Assembly: GCF_902499335.1 (NCBI RefSeq)
Contig: NZ_CABVQK010000004.1
Location: 372,001 to 436,000, forward strand
Length of the DNA stretch: 64,000 nt
Origin: Burkholderia lata
GTDB taxonomy: Bacteria > Pseudomonadota > Gammaproteobacteria > Burkholderiales > Burkholderiaceae
Reading direction: 5' to 3'
Below are positions 1 through 10,065 of this stretch, in pieces. Under the pieces are notes generated by a model. It was not told the origin of the DNA. It ran no database searches and worked only from the letters and a program-made list of their open reading frames with translations. The translations under genes were made by a program, and so were the position numbers. The stretch's first letter is position 1; each line of letters begins with the position of its first letter.

Positions 1-2736
1 CCGCCCGAGGAATTCGAGCGAACCGTCGGCGCGCAAGCGGCCAAGATCGCCGGTGCGATAAAGCCTGCGCCCGTCGCGATGACGGATGAAGCGTTCGGCC
101 GTGCGCACGGGATCGTTCGCATAACCCGTCGCGAGCCCGACGCCGCCGATATGGATCTCGCCGCGCACGCCGGCCGGGCACGGCCGGCCGAGCGCGTCGA
201 GCACTTCCATCGTCTGCCCGGTCAGCGCGCGGCCGTACGGAATGCTGGCAAGCTGCGTGTCCGCCGCACGGATCGGATGCTCGATCGACCAGATCGACGC
301 CTCGGTCGCGCCCCCCAGGCTGAACAGCGCGCTGTCGGACCAGCGCCGCCACCAGCGCGTGGGCAGCGTCACCGGAATCCAGTCGCCCGACCACAGCACG
401 CGGCGCGGGCCCGGCACGTCGAGCGCCGGTTCGCCTTCGAGGTAGTCGATCAGCATCTGCCCTTGCGCGGGCACCGAGTTCCACAGCGTCACGCGATGGC
501 GCACCATCAGCTCGGCCCAGTGCGACGGATCGTTGCCGCGCGCCGGATCGGGCAGCACGATGCACGCGCCGCGTGCGGTCGCGCCGAAGAAGTCGTAGAC
601 AGACAGGTCGAAGCTCAGCTCGGCAAGGCCGAGCACCACGTCCCCGTCGCCGACTTCATGACGCGCGCTGATGTCGGCAAGCGTGTTGCACACCGCCGCG
701 TGGCTCAGCATCACGCCCTTCGGTTCGCCGGTTGAACCCGACGTATAGATCACGTATGCGAGCGCGTCGCCGTCGATGTCGCGCGCGGCGCGCGGCGGCC
801 ATTGCGGATCGATCGGCAACGTATCGATATCGATGCGCGCGCAACCATCATGTTCGAAGTCGAGCGCCTGAACGCTGACGACCGCACGCACTCGCGCATT
901 GCGCAAAATCGCCTGTTGCCGCAGCGCCGGCTGGCGGCTGTCGACCGGCACGTACGCGGCGCCCGCCTGGACGATCGCGAGTACGGCAGCAAGCTGGTGC
1001 GCGCACTTCGGCATCAGCACCGCGACCGTGTCGCCCACGCCGACGCCGGCCTGTTCAAGCGCGGACCGCAGCGCCGCCGCGTGCAGCGCGACGTCGCGAT
1101 ACGTGCGCGCCCCCTGCGCGTCGATCACCACCGGCGCATCGGGCGTCCGCAACGCCTGCGCGGCGAAGCCGGCCGCGATATGCGTATCCGCATCCGGGTG
1201 GACATCGGCAACTGGCACGCCGGACGGCAACACGATATCGCCCGCACGCGACCACGATTCGGCATCAGCGGCGAGGCGGCCCAGCAGCGCGACGTACGCG
1301 TCGAACATCGCCGAGGGCATCCCGTCCGGGAACAGGTCGTCACGCACGTCCCAGCCGATTTCCAGTCCGCCGAACTGGTCGGTCACCTGACAGTCGAGCC
1401 AGACCTGCGGCGTCTGACTGATCATGTGGAGAGGCGGCTCGGCGCGGCCGGCGTGCTCGCCGAGCAGGCGGCCCACGCTGCCGATGCCGCTCGTGAACAC
1501 CACCGGCATCAGCGCCGCATCCTTGCCTCGCCGCCGCGCGAGTTCGCGCATCACGTCGACACCGGTAAACGCGCGATGGTCGAGATCGTCGAACATCCGC
1601 GCGCCGATCGTGCGTGCGCGTTCGACGAAATCGCGCCCTTGCGTCGCGTCGACCGCCAGCAGGCTCAGTGCGGTGAAATCGCCGAGCACCGCGTCGATGC
1701 GCGGATGCACGGGCGGCCGGTTCAGCACCGTCAGGTTCAGGCAGAACGCGGGCGACTGGCTCCAGCGGCCGACGACTTCGGCGAACGCGGCCAGCGCGAC
1801 ACTTGCCGCGCTCAACCCGAAGCGGCTCGCGTGTCCGCTCAGCGCGGCCCATTGCGCACGATCGAGCCGCGCATGACGGTGCGTGAAGCGCGGCCGTGCA
1901 TCGGAACGCATCGCGGGCACCACCGGCAGATCGGGGCGCGCCGGCAGATCGTCGATGCGCGCGAGCCACCACGCCTTGTCGCGCGCATGATCGGCGCGCG
2001 TGCCGGCATGGGCTTCATTGACGACGTAATCGCGGAACGTCGCATCGAGCGGCGCAGGCTGCCATTGCGGATCGTCGTAACGGCGCCGCCATTCGGCGAG
2101 CAGCAACTGCAGGCTCGCGTAGTCGATCAGCGTGAAATCGACGGACAGGTGCAGCACCGCGCCGTCCGGCCCGAGGCTCACTTCCGGCTGCAGCACCGGC
2201 CAACGGTCGAGCGCGTGCACCGCGTGGTCGAGGCGCTCGCGCACATGCTTCACATGCGCGTCGAATGCGTTCGCATCGGCTTCTCGCAGGTCGTGCACCG
2301 TGAGCGGCTGCCACGGCACGTCGGGCAGCACGCGTTGCCATGCGTTGTCCTCGACGATTGCGCGCAGCATCGGGTGCCGCGCAACGCACGCATTCCACGC
2401 CGCCTCGAAGCGCACGCAGTCGAGATTCGCAGGCTCGCCGTATTCGACGTACAGATGGCATGCATTGCCGCCGAACTCGAACGATTCGTGCCGGCCGAGC
2501 ACATACGCGGCCTGCACCGGCGTCAGCGCGAACCGCTCGTGCCGGCGCGCCGGATCGCTGCGCCATGCGCCGTCCTGCAGGAAGCGGACGAACGCGTCGC
2601 GTTCCGCCTTGATGCGCGCGGCCAGGTCCGCATCGAGCGCGCCGGCCGGCGCGCGATAGCGCAACTGGCCGCCGTCGTCGCACCACAGTTCGATCTGGCG
2701 TTCACGGCAAAGATCGAGCACGTCATCGAAGCTCAC
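1..2736 (-). CDS. pchF: Pyochelin synthetase PchF, N-terminal half (partial)
   Basis: Non-ribosomal peptide synthetase that cyclises the second cysteine onto dihydroaeruginoic acid during pyochelin assembly. Only about the first 912 codons are in the window; the frame stays open to base 1. The start is a GTG whose last two bases and following A form the pchE stop (GTGA overlap), so translation is coupled. The N-terminus (SFDDVLDLCRERQIELW) resembles known PchF. A cyclization-domain motif DFTLIDYAS (DxxxxDxxS) lies near 2116-2142. Adenylation core YTSGSTGEPKG lies near 731-757, and core A7 YRTGDLGR is at the very edge. The rest of the A domain, the MT, PCP and TE domains fall outside. Cysteine specificity is inferred from the family. 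Confidence 0.96.
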   Translation of the reverse strand, partial: MSFDDVLDLCRERQIELWCDDGGQLRYRAPAGALDADLAARIKAERDAFVRFLQDGAWRSDPARRHERFALTPVQAAYVLGRHESFEFGGNACHLYVEYGEPANLDCVRFEAAWNACVARHPMLRAIVEDNAWQRVLPDVPWQPLTVHDLREADANAFDAHVKHVRERLDHAVHALDRWPVLQPEVSLGPDGAVLHLSVDFTLIDYASLQLLLAEWRRRYDDPQWQPAPLDATFRDYVVNEAHAGTRADHARDKAWWLARIDDLPARPDLPVVPAMRSDARPRFTHRHARLDRAQWAALSGHASRFGLSAASVALAAFAEVVGRWSQSPAFCLNLTVLNRPPVHPRIDAVLGDFTALSLLAVDATQGRDFVERARTIGARMFDDLDHRAFTGVDVMRELARRRGKDAALMPVVFTSGIGSVGRLLGEHAGRAEPPLHMISQTPQVWLDCQVTDQFGGLEIGWDVRDDLFPDGMPSAMFDAYVALLGRLAADAESWSRAGDIVLPSGVPVADVHPDADTHIAAGFAAQALRTPDAPVVIDAQGARTYRDVALHAAALRSALEQAGVGVGDTVAVLMPKCAHQLAAVLAIVQAGAAYVPVDSRQPALRQQAILRNARVRAVVSVQALDFEHDGCARIDIDTLPIDPQWPPRAARDIDGDALAYVIYTSGSTGEPKGVMLSHAAVCNTLADISARHEVGDGDVVLGLAELSFDLSVYDFFGATARGACIVLPDPARGNDPSHWAELMVRHRVTLWNSVPAQGQMLIDYLEGEPALDVPGPRRVLWSGDWIPVTLPTRWWRRWSDSALFSLGGATEASIWSIEHPIRAADTQLASIPYGRALTGQTMEVLDALGRPCPAGVRGEIHIGGVGLATGYANDPVRTAERFIRHRDGRRLYRTGDLGRLRADGSLEFLGR

Positions 2737-5700
2737 AGCACGCCCTCCTCAATCGTTGCGACCGGCGCGTCGCCTTCAGCCTGCGAGGGCTGCGCGGCCG
2801 ATGCGGCCGCGTCGAGCTGCGCGGCGAGACCCGCGAGCGTCGGCTGCCGGTAGAACGCAGCCATCCCGACCCGCACGCCGAGCCGCTCGCGCAGTTGCGC
2901 GAGCAGGCGCGTCGCGAGCAGGCTGTCGCCGCCGAGCGCGAAGAACGTCGCGTCGCGCGCATTCGCCGGGCGACCGAGCGCGTGCTCCCAGCACGCGAGC
3001 AGCGTCGCCTGCCGTTCGTCGGCCGGCACGAACGCATCGTGTGCGGCCGGTGCGTCGCCGAGCGCCCGCGCGAGCGCATCGCCCACCGCCCGCCGATCGA
3101 TCTTGCCGTTCGCGTTGAGCGGCCAGTGCGCGATGCACCACAGTGCCTCGGGACGCATCGCGTCGGGCAACCGGTCGCGCAGCCAGTCAGCCAGCGCCGC
3201 TTGCCCGGCCGGTTCGCCGACACGGCGCGCGTCGATGCACGCGAAGGCGTTCGAGCGCCAGCTCCGTGAATCTTCCAGCGCAAAGCCGCACGCGTGTGCC
3301 GCCGACGCCAGCGCATCGTGCGCAAACGGCCGCGGCAATGACGCATCGCCGGTCACGCCCGCGACGAGCTCGCGCAGCGGCGAATCGCGCAGCACGTCGG
3401 CGAGCAGCAAGCGGCCATGCTGCGCAAGCAACGCTGCCGCAATCCGGAACGTATTGCGCGGATCGTCGCGCAGGTGGGCCGCCGCGAAACTGATCACGCA
3501 ATCGAACCGGCCGAGGTGGCGTGCGGGCAGCAGGCCATCCTGCATCGCCTGCAGCGTCGGCGCCGTTTGTACAAAGTAAGCCTGCGCGTTGTGCAGCAGA
3601 CCTGGCGACGCGTCGAACAGCGTCACGTCGAAGCGCGGATCGTCGAGCACGCCGAGCCCCGCGTCGAACCATTGCCCGGCACGCGCGTCGAGCACCGCGA
3701 CCCGCAACGGTTCGGTGCGCGTAGCGGCCTGATCCTGCAGTGCATCGCCAAACTCGCGCAGCGCGCGTGCGCCATCCGGCAGACGCGTCGCGAACGCCAG
3801 CGGCGCGATCCGCGGATCGAGCGGCACACGCTGCGCGGCGCCTTCAGGATCGGCAGCGAGCGCACGCAGCGACCCGGTCACGTCGTCGAGATCGGCGGCA
3901 TACCAGTCGAGCAGTTCGAGCGCACCGTCGATGGAGATCGATACCTCGTCCTTCGCATGCCAATGCGCGCGCAGCGACGGAGGCCAGCCCGTATCGCCGT
4001 CGAGCAGCCGCTCGGCGACCGCACGCGCGACGGCCGCTTCCGCGTGCACGGTATCGGCAAGGTCCGCTTCCGCGAGTGCGGGCGATGAGGATGTTGCATC
4101 CGAGGCGCGATCTGCCGGCACGAACGCCGCGGCGATACGCGCGGCTTCGCCGCCGACGACGCTCGCACACGCACCGTCGATCTGCGGATGCGCGGCCAGC
4201 GCCGCCTCGATCTCGCCCAGTTCGATCCGGTGCCCGCGCACCTTCACCTGGCGATCCTCGCGGCCCAGGAATTCGAGCGTGCCGTCGAGCCAGTAGCGGC
4301 CACGGTCGCCCGTGCGATACCAGCGGCCCGACGCCTGCTGCACGAAGCGCTGCGCGGTCAGCTCGGGATCGTTCCGGTAGCCGCGCGCGAGGCTATCGCC
4401 GCCGATCAGCAGTTCGCCCGGCACGTAATCCGGTGCATCGCGGCCGTCGGCATCGACGACGCGATATGCCTGCCCCGGCAACGGCCGGCCATACGGAATC
4501 GAACGCCAGTGCGGCGGCACGTCGCGCACCGTCTGCACATTCGACCAGATGCCGGCCTCGGTGGCACCGCCGAGCGCATGGAAAGCACAGGCGTCGCCGC
4601 ACCGTTCGCGCAGGCGCGCCGGCAGGTCGAGTGCGATCCAGTCGCCGGACAGCAGCGCCGCGCGCACGCTGCGGCACGCGTCGGCCGCAGCGGGCACCGC
4701 CAGCGCCATTTCCAGCAGCGCGGGTGCCGAATTCCACAGCGTCACGCGATGCTGCGCAATCAGTTCGATCCAGCGCGCCGCGTCGCGCGCATCGTCCTGG
4801 GTCGGCAGCACGAGTTCGGCGCCGGCACCGAGCACGCCGAACAGGTCGTACACGGACAGGTCGAAATCGAGCGCCGATACCGCGAGCAAACGGTCTTGCG
4901 CACGCACGCCAAGCAGCGCATCGATCGCATCGATCGTGTTGAGCGCCGCCGCGTGCGTCATCTCGACACCCTTCGGCACGCCCGTCGATCCGGACGTGTA
5001 GATCACGTACGCGGTGGCCTCCGGCGCCACCGTGAGCGGTGCGGCCAGCGGTTCGTGCCGCATCAGCGCTGCGACACCGAGATTCGGCAGCGGCGCATCG
5101 GCGAGCGTCGTGTCGCCGATCACGGCCTTGATACCGGCCGCGCGTTCGATCAGCGCCTTGCGCGCGGCCGGCTGCGCGATATCGAGCGGCACGTAGCACG
5201 CGCCGGCCGCCAGTACGCCGAACACCGCGGCCACCTGTGCGGGCCCGCGCGGCAGACTGATCTCGACAGCGTCGCCGTGACCGACGCCGGCCGCACGCAA
5301 GCCGCCTGCGATCGCCAGCGCCTGCGCGGCCAGTTCGCCGCGCGTCATCACTTGTTCACCACACCGCAACGCGACTGCCGCCGGCTCACGCTCGGCCAAC
5401 GCGAAGAAGTCGGCATGCAGCGTGCGCGGCCGCGCGGGTGCCGGCACCGCGTTGAGCGCATCGCGCACGCGCCGCTGCGCGGACGGCAGCTCGACTGCGA
5501 TCGGCAGCCGCCAGTCGCGATCGCACAGCGCCTGCACGAGCGCGACATACGCGCCGAACATCGCATCGATCATCCCGTCGGGAAACAGGCCGTCGACGCT
5601 GTCCCACGCGAGCAGCGCGCCGTCCGGCACGCGATAGAGCTGATGGTCGAGCCACACCTGCGGCGTCTGCGAAATCATGTCGTGCAGATCACCGAACACG

Positions 5701-7130
5701 TGTGCGAACGCGTCGGGCACGAACGACGCATCGCCGAGATTGCACGAGAACACGACGGGCGCCGCACGCGGCGTGCCCTGCCGGCGCGCATCGCGCAGCA
5801 CGTCGAGCGCCGGATACGCGGCCTGCGCGATCGCGCCATGCAGCCGCTGCTGGAACGCGCGTACCGTGTCGGCCGCGCTCGCGTCGGCGCGCATGTCGCA
5901 TTCGACGAGCAGCAGCGTCGTGAAATCGGCAATCACGCGGCCAAGATCCGGTGCATCGCCATGCCGGTCGAACAGCGGCACGTTGAGCAGGAACGCCTGC
6001 CGGCCGCTCCAGCGCGCGAGCACCGCGGCGAACGCCGCGCCGAACACCGACGACAGCGTGACGCCATGCTGCGCGGCCCGCGCCTGCAGGCGCGCGAGTT
6101 CGGCCGTGCTCAGCGTATGCGCGACGCGGCTGAAACGCGGCGCGCGGATCGTTTCCGGCGCACGGGCGAGCGGCAGCGCCGGCCCTTCCGGCAGCGTCGC
6201 GAGCCGCGCATGCCAGGCATCACGCGCCGCGGCCCGCGCATCGCGCGTATCGGCCGCGCGACGCGCGAGCCAGGCCGGGAACCACGTCGACGGCGCGTCG
6301 GGCAACGCGGACGGCTCGGCATATGCGGCGCCGATTTCCTGCATCAGCAGCCGCACGCTGTCCACATCGGCCGCGAGCAGGTCGACGCTCAGCCACACGC
6401 GATCCTCGCCGCCGGGCATCTGCACGAGCCCCATCATGAAAACCTGCGCGTGCTCGACGTCGAGACATTCGTGCGACCGGAACGCGCGCAGCGACACCCA
6501 TTCTGCTTCCGCATCGGCGGCTGTCCTGTCGCGCCAGTCCGCATGCGCGAACACTGGCGCGTCCGGCGCCGCGACGATCTGCTGGCGGCCACCGGTGAAG
6601 CGCGCACGCAGCATCGGATGGCGCTCGCGCACGTGCCGGCATGCCGCGTCGAGACGAACGGGATCGATCGCGCGGCTACGAAACTCGAGGAACGCGTGAC
6701 AGCTCACGTTGCCGAGCACTTCGCCGTCGCCGCGGCCGAGCCAGTACGCCTGCTGGACCGCGGACAAGTCGAACGGCGCATGCACGTCGACCTCGACAAC
6801 TTCGGCAGCCTCGACGCCGGGCACCGCGGATGCGATGCGCGGCGCATTCGCGAGCAGTTCGGCCCACGCGCCGAGCGTCGGCGTGCGCGCGAGCGCATCG
6901 AACGTCAGCGCATAGCCGAGGCGGTTCACGCGCGTCTGCAGATACATCAGCCGGATCGAATCGAGGCCGCAGCTGAGCAGGTCCTCGTCATCGTCGAGCG
7001 ACGCGATTTCGTCGACGGGCTCGTCGAGCAGCTCGGCGATCATCGCGACGAGCTGCGAGCGAAAGGCTATGGGAGAAAAACTGGAAGGATCGGAATGATC
7101 GATTCTGGAATCGACAGCGGTCTGGCTCAT
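2733..7130 (-). CDS. pchE: Dihydroaeruginoic acid synthetase PchE
   Basis: NRPS that loads salicylate and condenses and cyclises it with cysteine to give dihydroaeruginoate. About 1465 residues, close to the family length. Order: aryl carrier domain with CGLDSIRLM (Ser about 58), cyclization domain with DLLAADVDS (about 250-258), adenylation domain with YTSGSTGVPKG (about 711) and YRTGDRGR, then a methyltransferase-like insertion of the embedded-epimerase type, and a C-terminal PCP with FFALGGDSLLATRL. I chose ATG 7130 because AAGG lies 7 bases upstream; a GTG two codons earlier lies almost on top of that Shine-Dalgarno. Overlaps pchF by 4 bases. A Fur-box-like palindrome lies 55-79 bases upstream. 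Confidence 0.97.
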   Translation of the reverse strand: MSQTAVDSRIDHSDPSSFSPIAFRSQLVAMIAELLDEPVDEIASLDDDEDLLSCGLDSIRLMYLQTRVNRLGYALTFDALARTPTLGAWAELLANAPRIASAVPGVEAAEVVEVDVHAPFDLSAVQQAYWLGRGDGEVLGNVSCHAFLEFRSRAIDPVRLDAACRHVRERHPMLRARFTGGRQQIVAAPDAPVFAHADWRDRTAADAEAEWVSLRAFRSHECLDVEHAQVFMMGLVQMPGGEDRVWLSVDLLAADVDSVRLLMQEIGAAYAEPSALPDAPSTWFPAWLARRAADTRDARAAARDAWHARLATLPEGPALPLARAPETIRAPRFSRVAHTLSTAELARLQARAAQHGVTLSSVFGAAFAAVLARWSGRQAFLLNVPLFDRHGDAPDLGRVIADFTTLLLVECDMRADASAADTVRAFQQRLHGAIAQAAYPALDVLRDARRQGTPRAAPVVFSCNLGDASFVPDAFAHVFGDLHDMISQTPQVWLDHQLYRVPDGALLAWDSVDGLFPDGMIDAMFGAYVALVQALCDRDWRLPIAVELPSAQRRVRDALNAVPAPARPRTLHADFFALAEREPAAVALRCGEQVMTRGELAAQALAIAGGLRAAGVGHGDAVEISLPRGPAQVAAVFGVLAAGACYVPLDIAQPAARKALIERAAGIKAVIGDTTLADAPLPNLGVAALMRHEPLAAPLTVAPEATAYVIYTSGSTGVPKGVEMTHAAALNTIDAIDALLGVRAQDRLLAVSALDFDLSVYDLFGVLGAGAELVLPTQDDARDAARWIELIAQHRVTLWNSAPALLEMALAVPAAADACRSVRAALLSGDWIALDLPARLRERCGDACAFHALGGATEAGIWSNVQTVRDVPPHWRSIPYGRPLPGQAYRVVDADGRDAPDYVPGELLIGGDSLARGYRNDPELTAQRFVQQASGRWYRTGDRGRYWLDGTLEFLGREDRQVKVRGHRIELGEIEAALAAHPQIDGACASVVGGEAARIAAAFVPADRASDATSSSPALAEADLADTVHAEAAVARAVAERLLDGDTGWPPSLRAHWHAKDEVSISIDGALELLDWYAADLDDVTGSLRALAADPEGAAQRVPLDPRIAPLAFATRLPDGARALREFGDALQDQAATRTEPLRVAVLDARAGQWFDAGLGVLDDPRFDVTLFDASPGLLHNAQAYFVQTAPTLQAMQDGLLPARHLGRFDCVISFAAAHLRDDPRNTFRIAAALLAQHGRLLLADVLRDSPLRELVAGVTGDASLPRPFAHDALASAAHACGFALEDSRSWRSNAFACIDARRVGEPAGQAALADWLRDRLPDAMRPEALWCIAHWPLNANGKIDRRAVGDALARALGDAPAAHDAFVPADERQATLLACWEHALGRPANARDATFFALGGDSLLATRLLAQLRERLGVRVGMAAFYRQPTLAGLAAQLDAAASAAQPSQAEGDAPVATIEEGVL

Positions 7131-7184
7131 GGGCACGCCTTGTATGGGTCGTTAGATGGCGGATCCGCGCGGCGGCGGCCACCC

Positions 7185-7209
7185 GTGAATGAGAATCTAT
7201 CTCATTCAC
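7185..7209. promoter_or_regulatory. Fur-box-like perfect inverted repeat upstream of pchE
   Basis: Arms GTGAATGAGA and TCTCATTCAC are exact reverse complements around a 5-base centre (ATCTA). The sequence resembles the iron-regulator Fur box and lies between pchR and pchE, where iron repression of the pyochelin genes is expected. It could also overlap a PchR activator site. Confidence 0.8.
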
Positions 7210-7253
7210 GCCCATGAGCCCGGTCGATTGCTTTAGGCTGCCGGTCTGTTGTT

Positions 7254-8195
7254 TTAGATTGCCGCGCCCTCCATCTCCACGTCGTCGATCGCGTTCGACG
7301 ACGCCCTAATATCGCTCGGCGAAATGCCGTAGCGCTTGCGGAACGCGATCGAAAAATGCGCGGGGCTGTAGCCGACGCGGTACGCGACGGTCGACACGTT
7401 CGCGTCCTCCGCGCACAGCATCGCGTGCGCGGTCCGCAGCCGGTATTCCTGCAGGTACGCATACACGCTCGTGCCGAACACCTTGCGGAAGCCGGCCGTC
7501 AGCTTGCGCGAATTCATCCCCACCCGGCCCGCGAGCGCATCGAGCGTCGGCGGCTGCTGAAGCTCGCGCGTCAGGATGTCGCTCGCCGCGTACACGCGCT
7601 CGACGTCCGACGACGTGACGCGCACGTCGGCCGGCGCGAACTGCCGCTGCGTCGCCAGCAGCTGCGCGCTCAGCGCGGTCAGCTCGAAGGCCTTGGCTTT
7701 CAGGTAGTACTCGCGCACCGCGCCCTCGAACGGGCAGGTCGCGATCTGCACCGCGAGCGCCTGCAGCGCCTTGGACGCCGGGCAACTGACGATGCGCGGA
7801 TCGCCGCCCGTCGGCGCGAGCATCTTCTCCGGCAGCAGGCTCAGGTTGCGGTCGAGCGCATCGAGGCCGAGCTGCACGATCGTGTAGCGCAGCGGCGTGT
7901 CGCGGTCGTAGATCTGGTGCGTCGTGAATTCGCCGTCGTTGGCAATCACGCACAGGCCCGGCCCCTTGATGCATTGCTCAGGCTGGCCCGGCACGCGGCA
8001 GCGCAACTGCCCGCTCTGCACGAGGACGAGCTTCAGCCCTTTTTCGAGCGGCTCCTCGTACCAGTCGCGGCTGTCCGAGCACAGCGTGCCGCTCATGAGT
8101 TTCATGCCCGCGTCGATGTGCACCACGCCCGGATGATTGCCGGGCACGAGCACCGGCGGGTGACGTCGTGACGAAGCGAAGGAGGTCGAGCTCAT
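7254..8195 (-). CDS. pchR: AraC-family pyochelin regulator PchR
   Basis: Transcriptional regulator that in Pseudomonas and Burkholderia senses ferripyochelin and activates pyochelin synthesis and uptake genes. 313 residues. N-terminal ligand-binding part (HIDAGMKLMSGT, VLVQSGQLRCRVPGQPEQ) and a C-terminal double HTH of AraC type (LAGRVGMNSRKLTAGFRK, then VAYRVGYSPAHFSIAFRK RYGISPSDIR) match PchR closely. I chose ATG 8195, which gives an N-terminus (SSTSFASSRRHPP) matching the family; the longer open frame runs back over the Fur box and promoter region. Faces pchD across 217 bases and precedes pchEF on the same strand. Confidence 0.95.
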   Translation of the reverse strand: MSSTSFASSRRHPPVLVPGNHPGVVHIDAGMKLMSGTLCSDSRDWYEEPLEKGLKLVLVQSGQLRCRVPGQPEQCIKGPGLCVIANDGEFTTHQIYDRDTPLRYTIVQLGLDALDRNLSLLPEKMLAPTGGDPRIVSCPASKALQALAVQIATCPFEGAVREYYLKAKAFELTALSAQLLATQRQFAPADVRVTSSDVERVYAASDILTRELQQPPTLDALAGRVGMNSRKLTAGFRKVFGTSVYAYLQEYRLRTAHAMLCAEDANVSTVAYRVGYSPAHFSIAFRKRYGISPSDIRASSNAIDDVEMEGAAI

Positions 8196-8334
8196 CGGAG
8201 GTCCGTTGGTTAGGCGGCACGCGCGGCCCGGCGCGCGCCGGCGGCAACCGGCCGATTGTCCGGCCGGGCCGGGCGGGCGCCGCGCGACGGGCGCCCGATC
8301 GAATGAAATTGCCGCGATATCGAAAGAAACGGCG

Positions 8335-8374
8335 TTATCGCGGCACTTGTTACAAATGATAATACCTCTCATTT
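8335..8374 (+). promoter_or_regulatory. pchD promoter overlapped by a Fur-box-like repeat
   Basis: TTATCG (8335-8340) and GATAAT (8358-8363) form a sigma-70-like pair with 17-base spacing. A Fur-like inverted repeat, arms AAATGA (8354-8359) and TCATTT (8369-8374), covers the -10. Repression of pchDCBA, and perhaps pchR, by iron-loaded Fur is the natural reading. Confidence 0.65.
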
Positions 8375-8412
8375 ACATTTTCTGACAACTTGCCGGAACC
8401 CAAGGTCAGCGC

Positions 8413-10065
8413 ATGCAATCCTCCCTCCCCTCCGTGGCGCCGGCTCTCCCGGCCGACGCGCCCGACTGGCCCGACGACTTCGCGCGCCGTTATCGCGACG
8501 CCGGCTATTGGCAAGACACGACTTTCTTCGATGCGCTCGACGCGCAAACGCAGCGCGATCCCGATGCGCTCGCCATCGTCGACGGCGCCTGCCGGCTCAG
8601 CTATCGCGACCTGCTGGCGCGCATCCGGCAGCTTGCGGGCGGCCTCGCGCGTCTCGGCCTGGTACGCGGCGACGCGGTCGTCGTCCATCTGCCGAACGGC
8701 GCGCGCTTCATCGAGACCTGCTTCGCGCTGTTCCAGCTCGGTGTGCGGCCGGTACTCGCCCTCCCCGCTCACCGGCACTACGAGATCGGCGCGTTCTGCC
8801 GCTTCGCCGGCGCGCGTGCGTATCTGTGCGCGGCGCAGCTCGGCGAGTTCGACTGCCGGCCGCTCGCGGCCGCGTTGCAGGCCGACTGCCCGACGCTCGA
8901 GCACGTCGTGATGGCCGGCGGCGATCACGCGTTCACGCCGTTCGACGCGCTGTACGACGCGCCGCCGCTGCGCGAGTGCGCGGCACGCGCCGACGACATC
9001 GCGTGCTTCCAGCTGTCGGGCGGCACGACCGGCACGCCGAAGCTGATCCCGCGCCGCCATCGCGAATACCTGTACAACGTGCGCGCGTGCAGCGCCGCGA
9101 GCGGCTTCGACGCCGGCACCGTGTATCTCGCCGCGCTGCCGATGGCGCACAACTTCACGCTGTGCTGCCCCGGCACGATCGGCGCGCTGCTCGCGGGCGG
9201 CCGCGTGGTCACGACCGGGCGGCCCGAGCCCGAACAGAGCTTCGCGCTGATCGCTCAGGAGCGCGTGACGCACACCGCGCTCGTGCCGCCGCTCGCGCTG
9301 CTGTGGCTCGACGAACAGCCGCAACGGCAGGCGGACCTGACGAGCCTGCGCGTGCTGCAGGTCGGCGGCGCACGATTGATGGACCACGCAGCCGCACGCG
9401 TGACGCCCGTGCTCGGCTGCCAGCTGCAGCAGGTATTCGGGATGGCCGAAGGGCTCATCTGCTGCACGCGGCTCGACGATTCGCCCGAACGGATCGCGCA
9501 GACGCAGGGCCGCCCCGTATCGGACGGCGACGAAGTGCGCATCGTCGACGATGCCGGCGAACCGGTCGCGCCGGGCGAAATCGGCGAACTGCAGGTGCGT
9601 GGCCCGTACACGATACGCGGCTACTACCGGCTCGCCGAGCACAACGCGGCCGCGTTCACCGCCGACGGCTTCTATCGCAGCGGCGACCGCGTGCGGCGCA
9701 CCGCGGACGGCGACCTCGTCGTCGAAGGCCGTGACAAGGACCAGATCAATCGCGGCGGCGAGAAAGTCTCCGCCGAGGAAGTGGAGAACCTGTTGCTCGC
9801 GCATCCGCAGGTGCACGACGCGGCGGTGGTCGCGATGCCCGACCCGCTGCTCGGCGAGCGCACGTGCGCGTTCGTCGTTGCTCGCGCACCCGCACCGTCC
9901 AGGCTGGTGCTGAAACGCTACCTGCGCGACTGCGGGCTCGCGGCGTTCAAGATTCCCGATCGCATCGAGTTCATGCCGCGCTTCCCGGAAACCGGCATCG
10001 GCAAGACCAGCAAGAAAACGCTGCGCGACCTGCTGCGCCGCCAGTTGCAGGCGGCGGCCGCATGA
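8413..10065 (+). CDS. pchD: Salicyl-AMP ligase PchD
   Basis: Stand-alone adenylation enzyme that activates salicylate as salicyl-AMP and transfers it to the aryl carrier domain of PchE. 550 residues, as usual for DhbE/EntE/PchD ligases. Visible: P-loop QLSGGTTGTPKLIPRRH (about 200), QVFGMAEGLICCTRLDD with the aryl-acid signature, GDRVRRTADGDLVVEGRDKDQINRGGEK in two stretches (A7-A9), and the catalytic C-terminal Lys in GIGKTSKK. First gene of pchDCBA, preceded by the Fur-box promoter. Its TGA overlaps the pchC ATG by four bases. Confidence 0.97.
   Translation: MQSSLPSVAPALPADAPDWPDDFARRYRDAGYWQDTTFFDALDAQTQRDPDALAIVDGACRLSYRDLLARIRQLAGGLARLGLVRGDAVVVHLPNGARFIETCFALFQLGVRPVLALPAHRHYEIGAFCRFAGARAYLCAAQLGEFDCRPLAAALQADCPTLEHVVMAGGDHAFTPFDALYDAPPLRECAARADDIACFQLSGGTTGTPKLIPRRHREYLYNVRACSAASGFDAGTVYLAALPMAHNFTLCCPGTIGALLAGGRVVTTGRPEPEQSFALIAQERVTHTALVPPLALLWLDEQPQRQADLTSLRVLQVGGARLMDHAAARVTPVLGCQLQQVFGMAEGLICCTRLDDSPERIAQTQGRPVSDGDEVRIVDDAGEPVAPGEIGELQVRGPYTIRGYYRLAEHNAAAFTADGFYRSGDRVRRTADGDLVVEGRDKDQINRGGEKVSAEEVENLLLAHPQVHDAAVVAMPDPLLGERTCAFVVARAPAPSRLVLKRYLRDCGLAAFKIPDRIEFMPRFPETGIGKTSKKTLRDLLRRQLQAAAA

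Noticed and set aside
802..2853. 683-codon rightward open frame
   Set aside because: Antisense to pchF/pchE; Arg/His/Gln-rich composition typical of a shadow frame in GC-rich DNA.
4188..7217. 1009-codon rightward open frame
   Set aside because: Lies opposite pchE, whose NRPS motifs are unmistakable; composition is that of a shadow frame.
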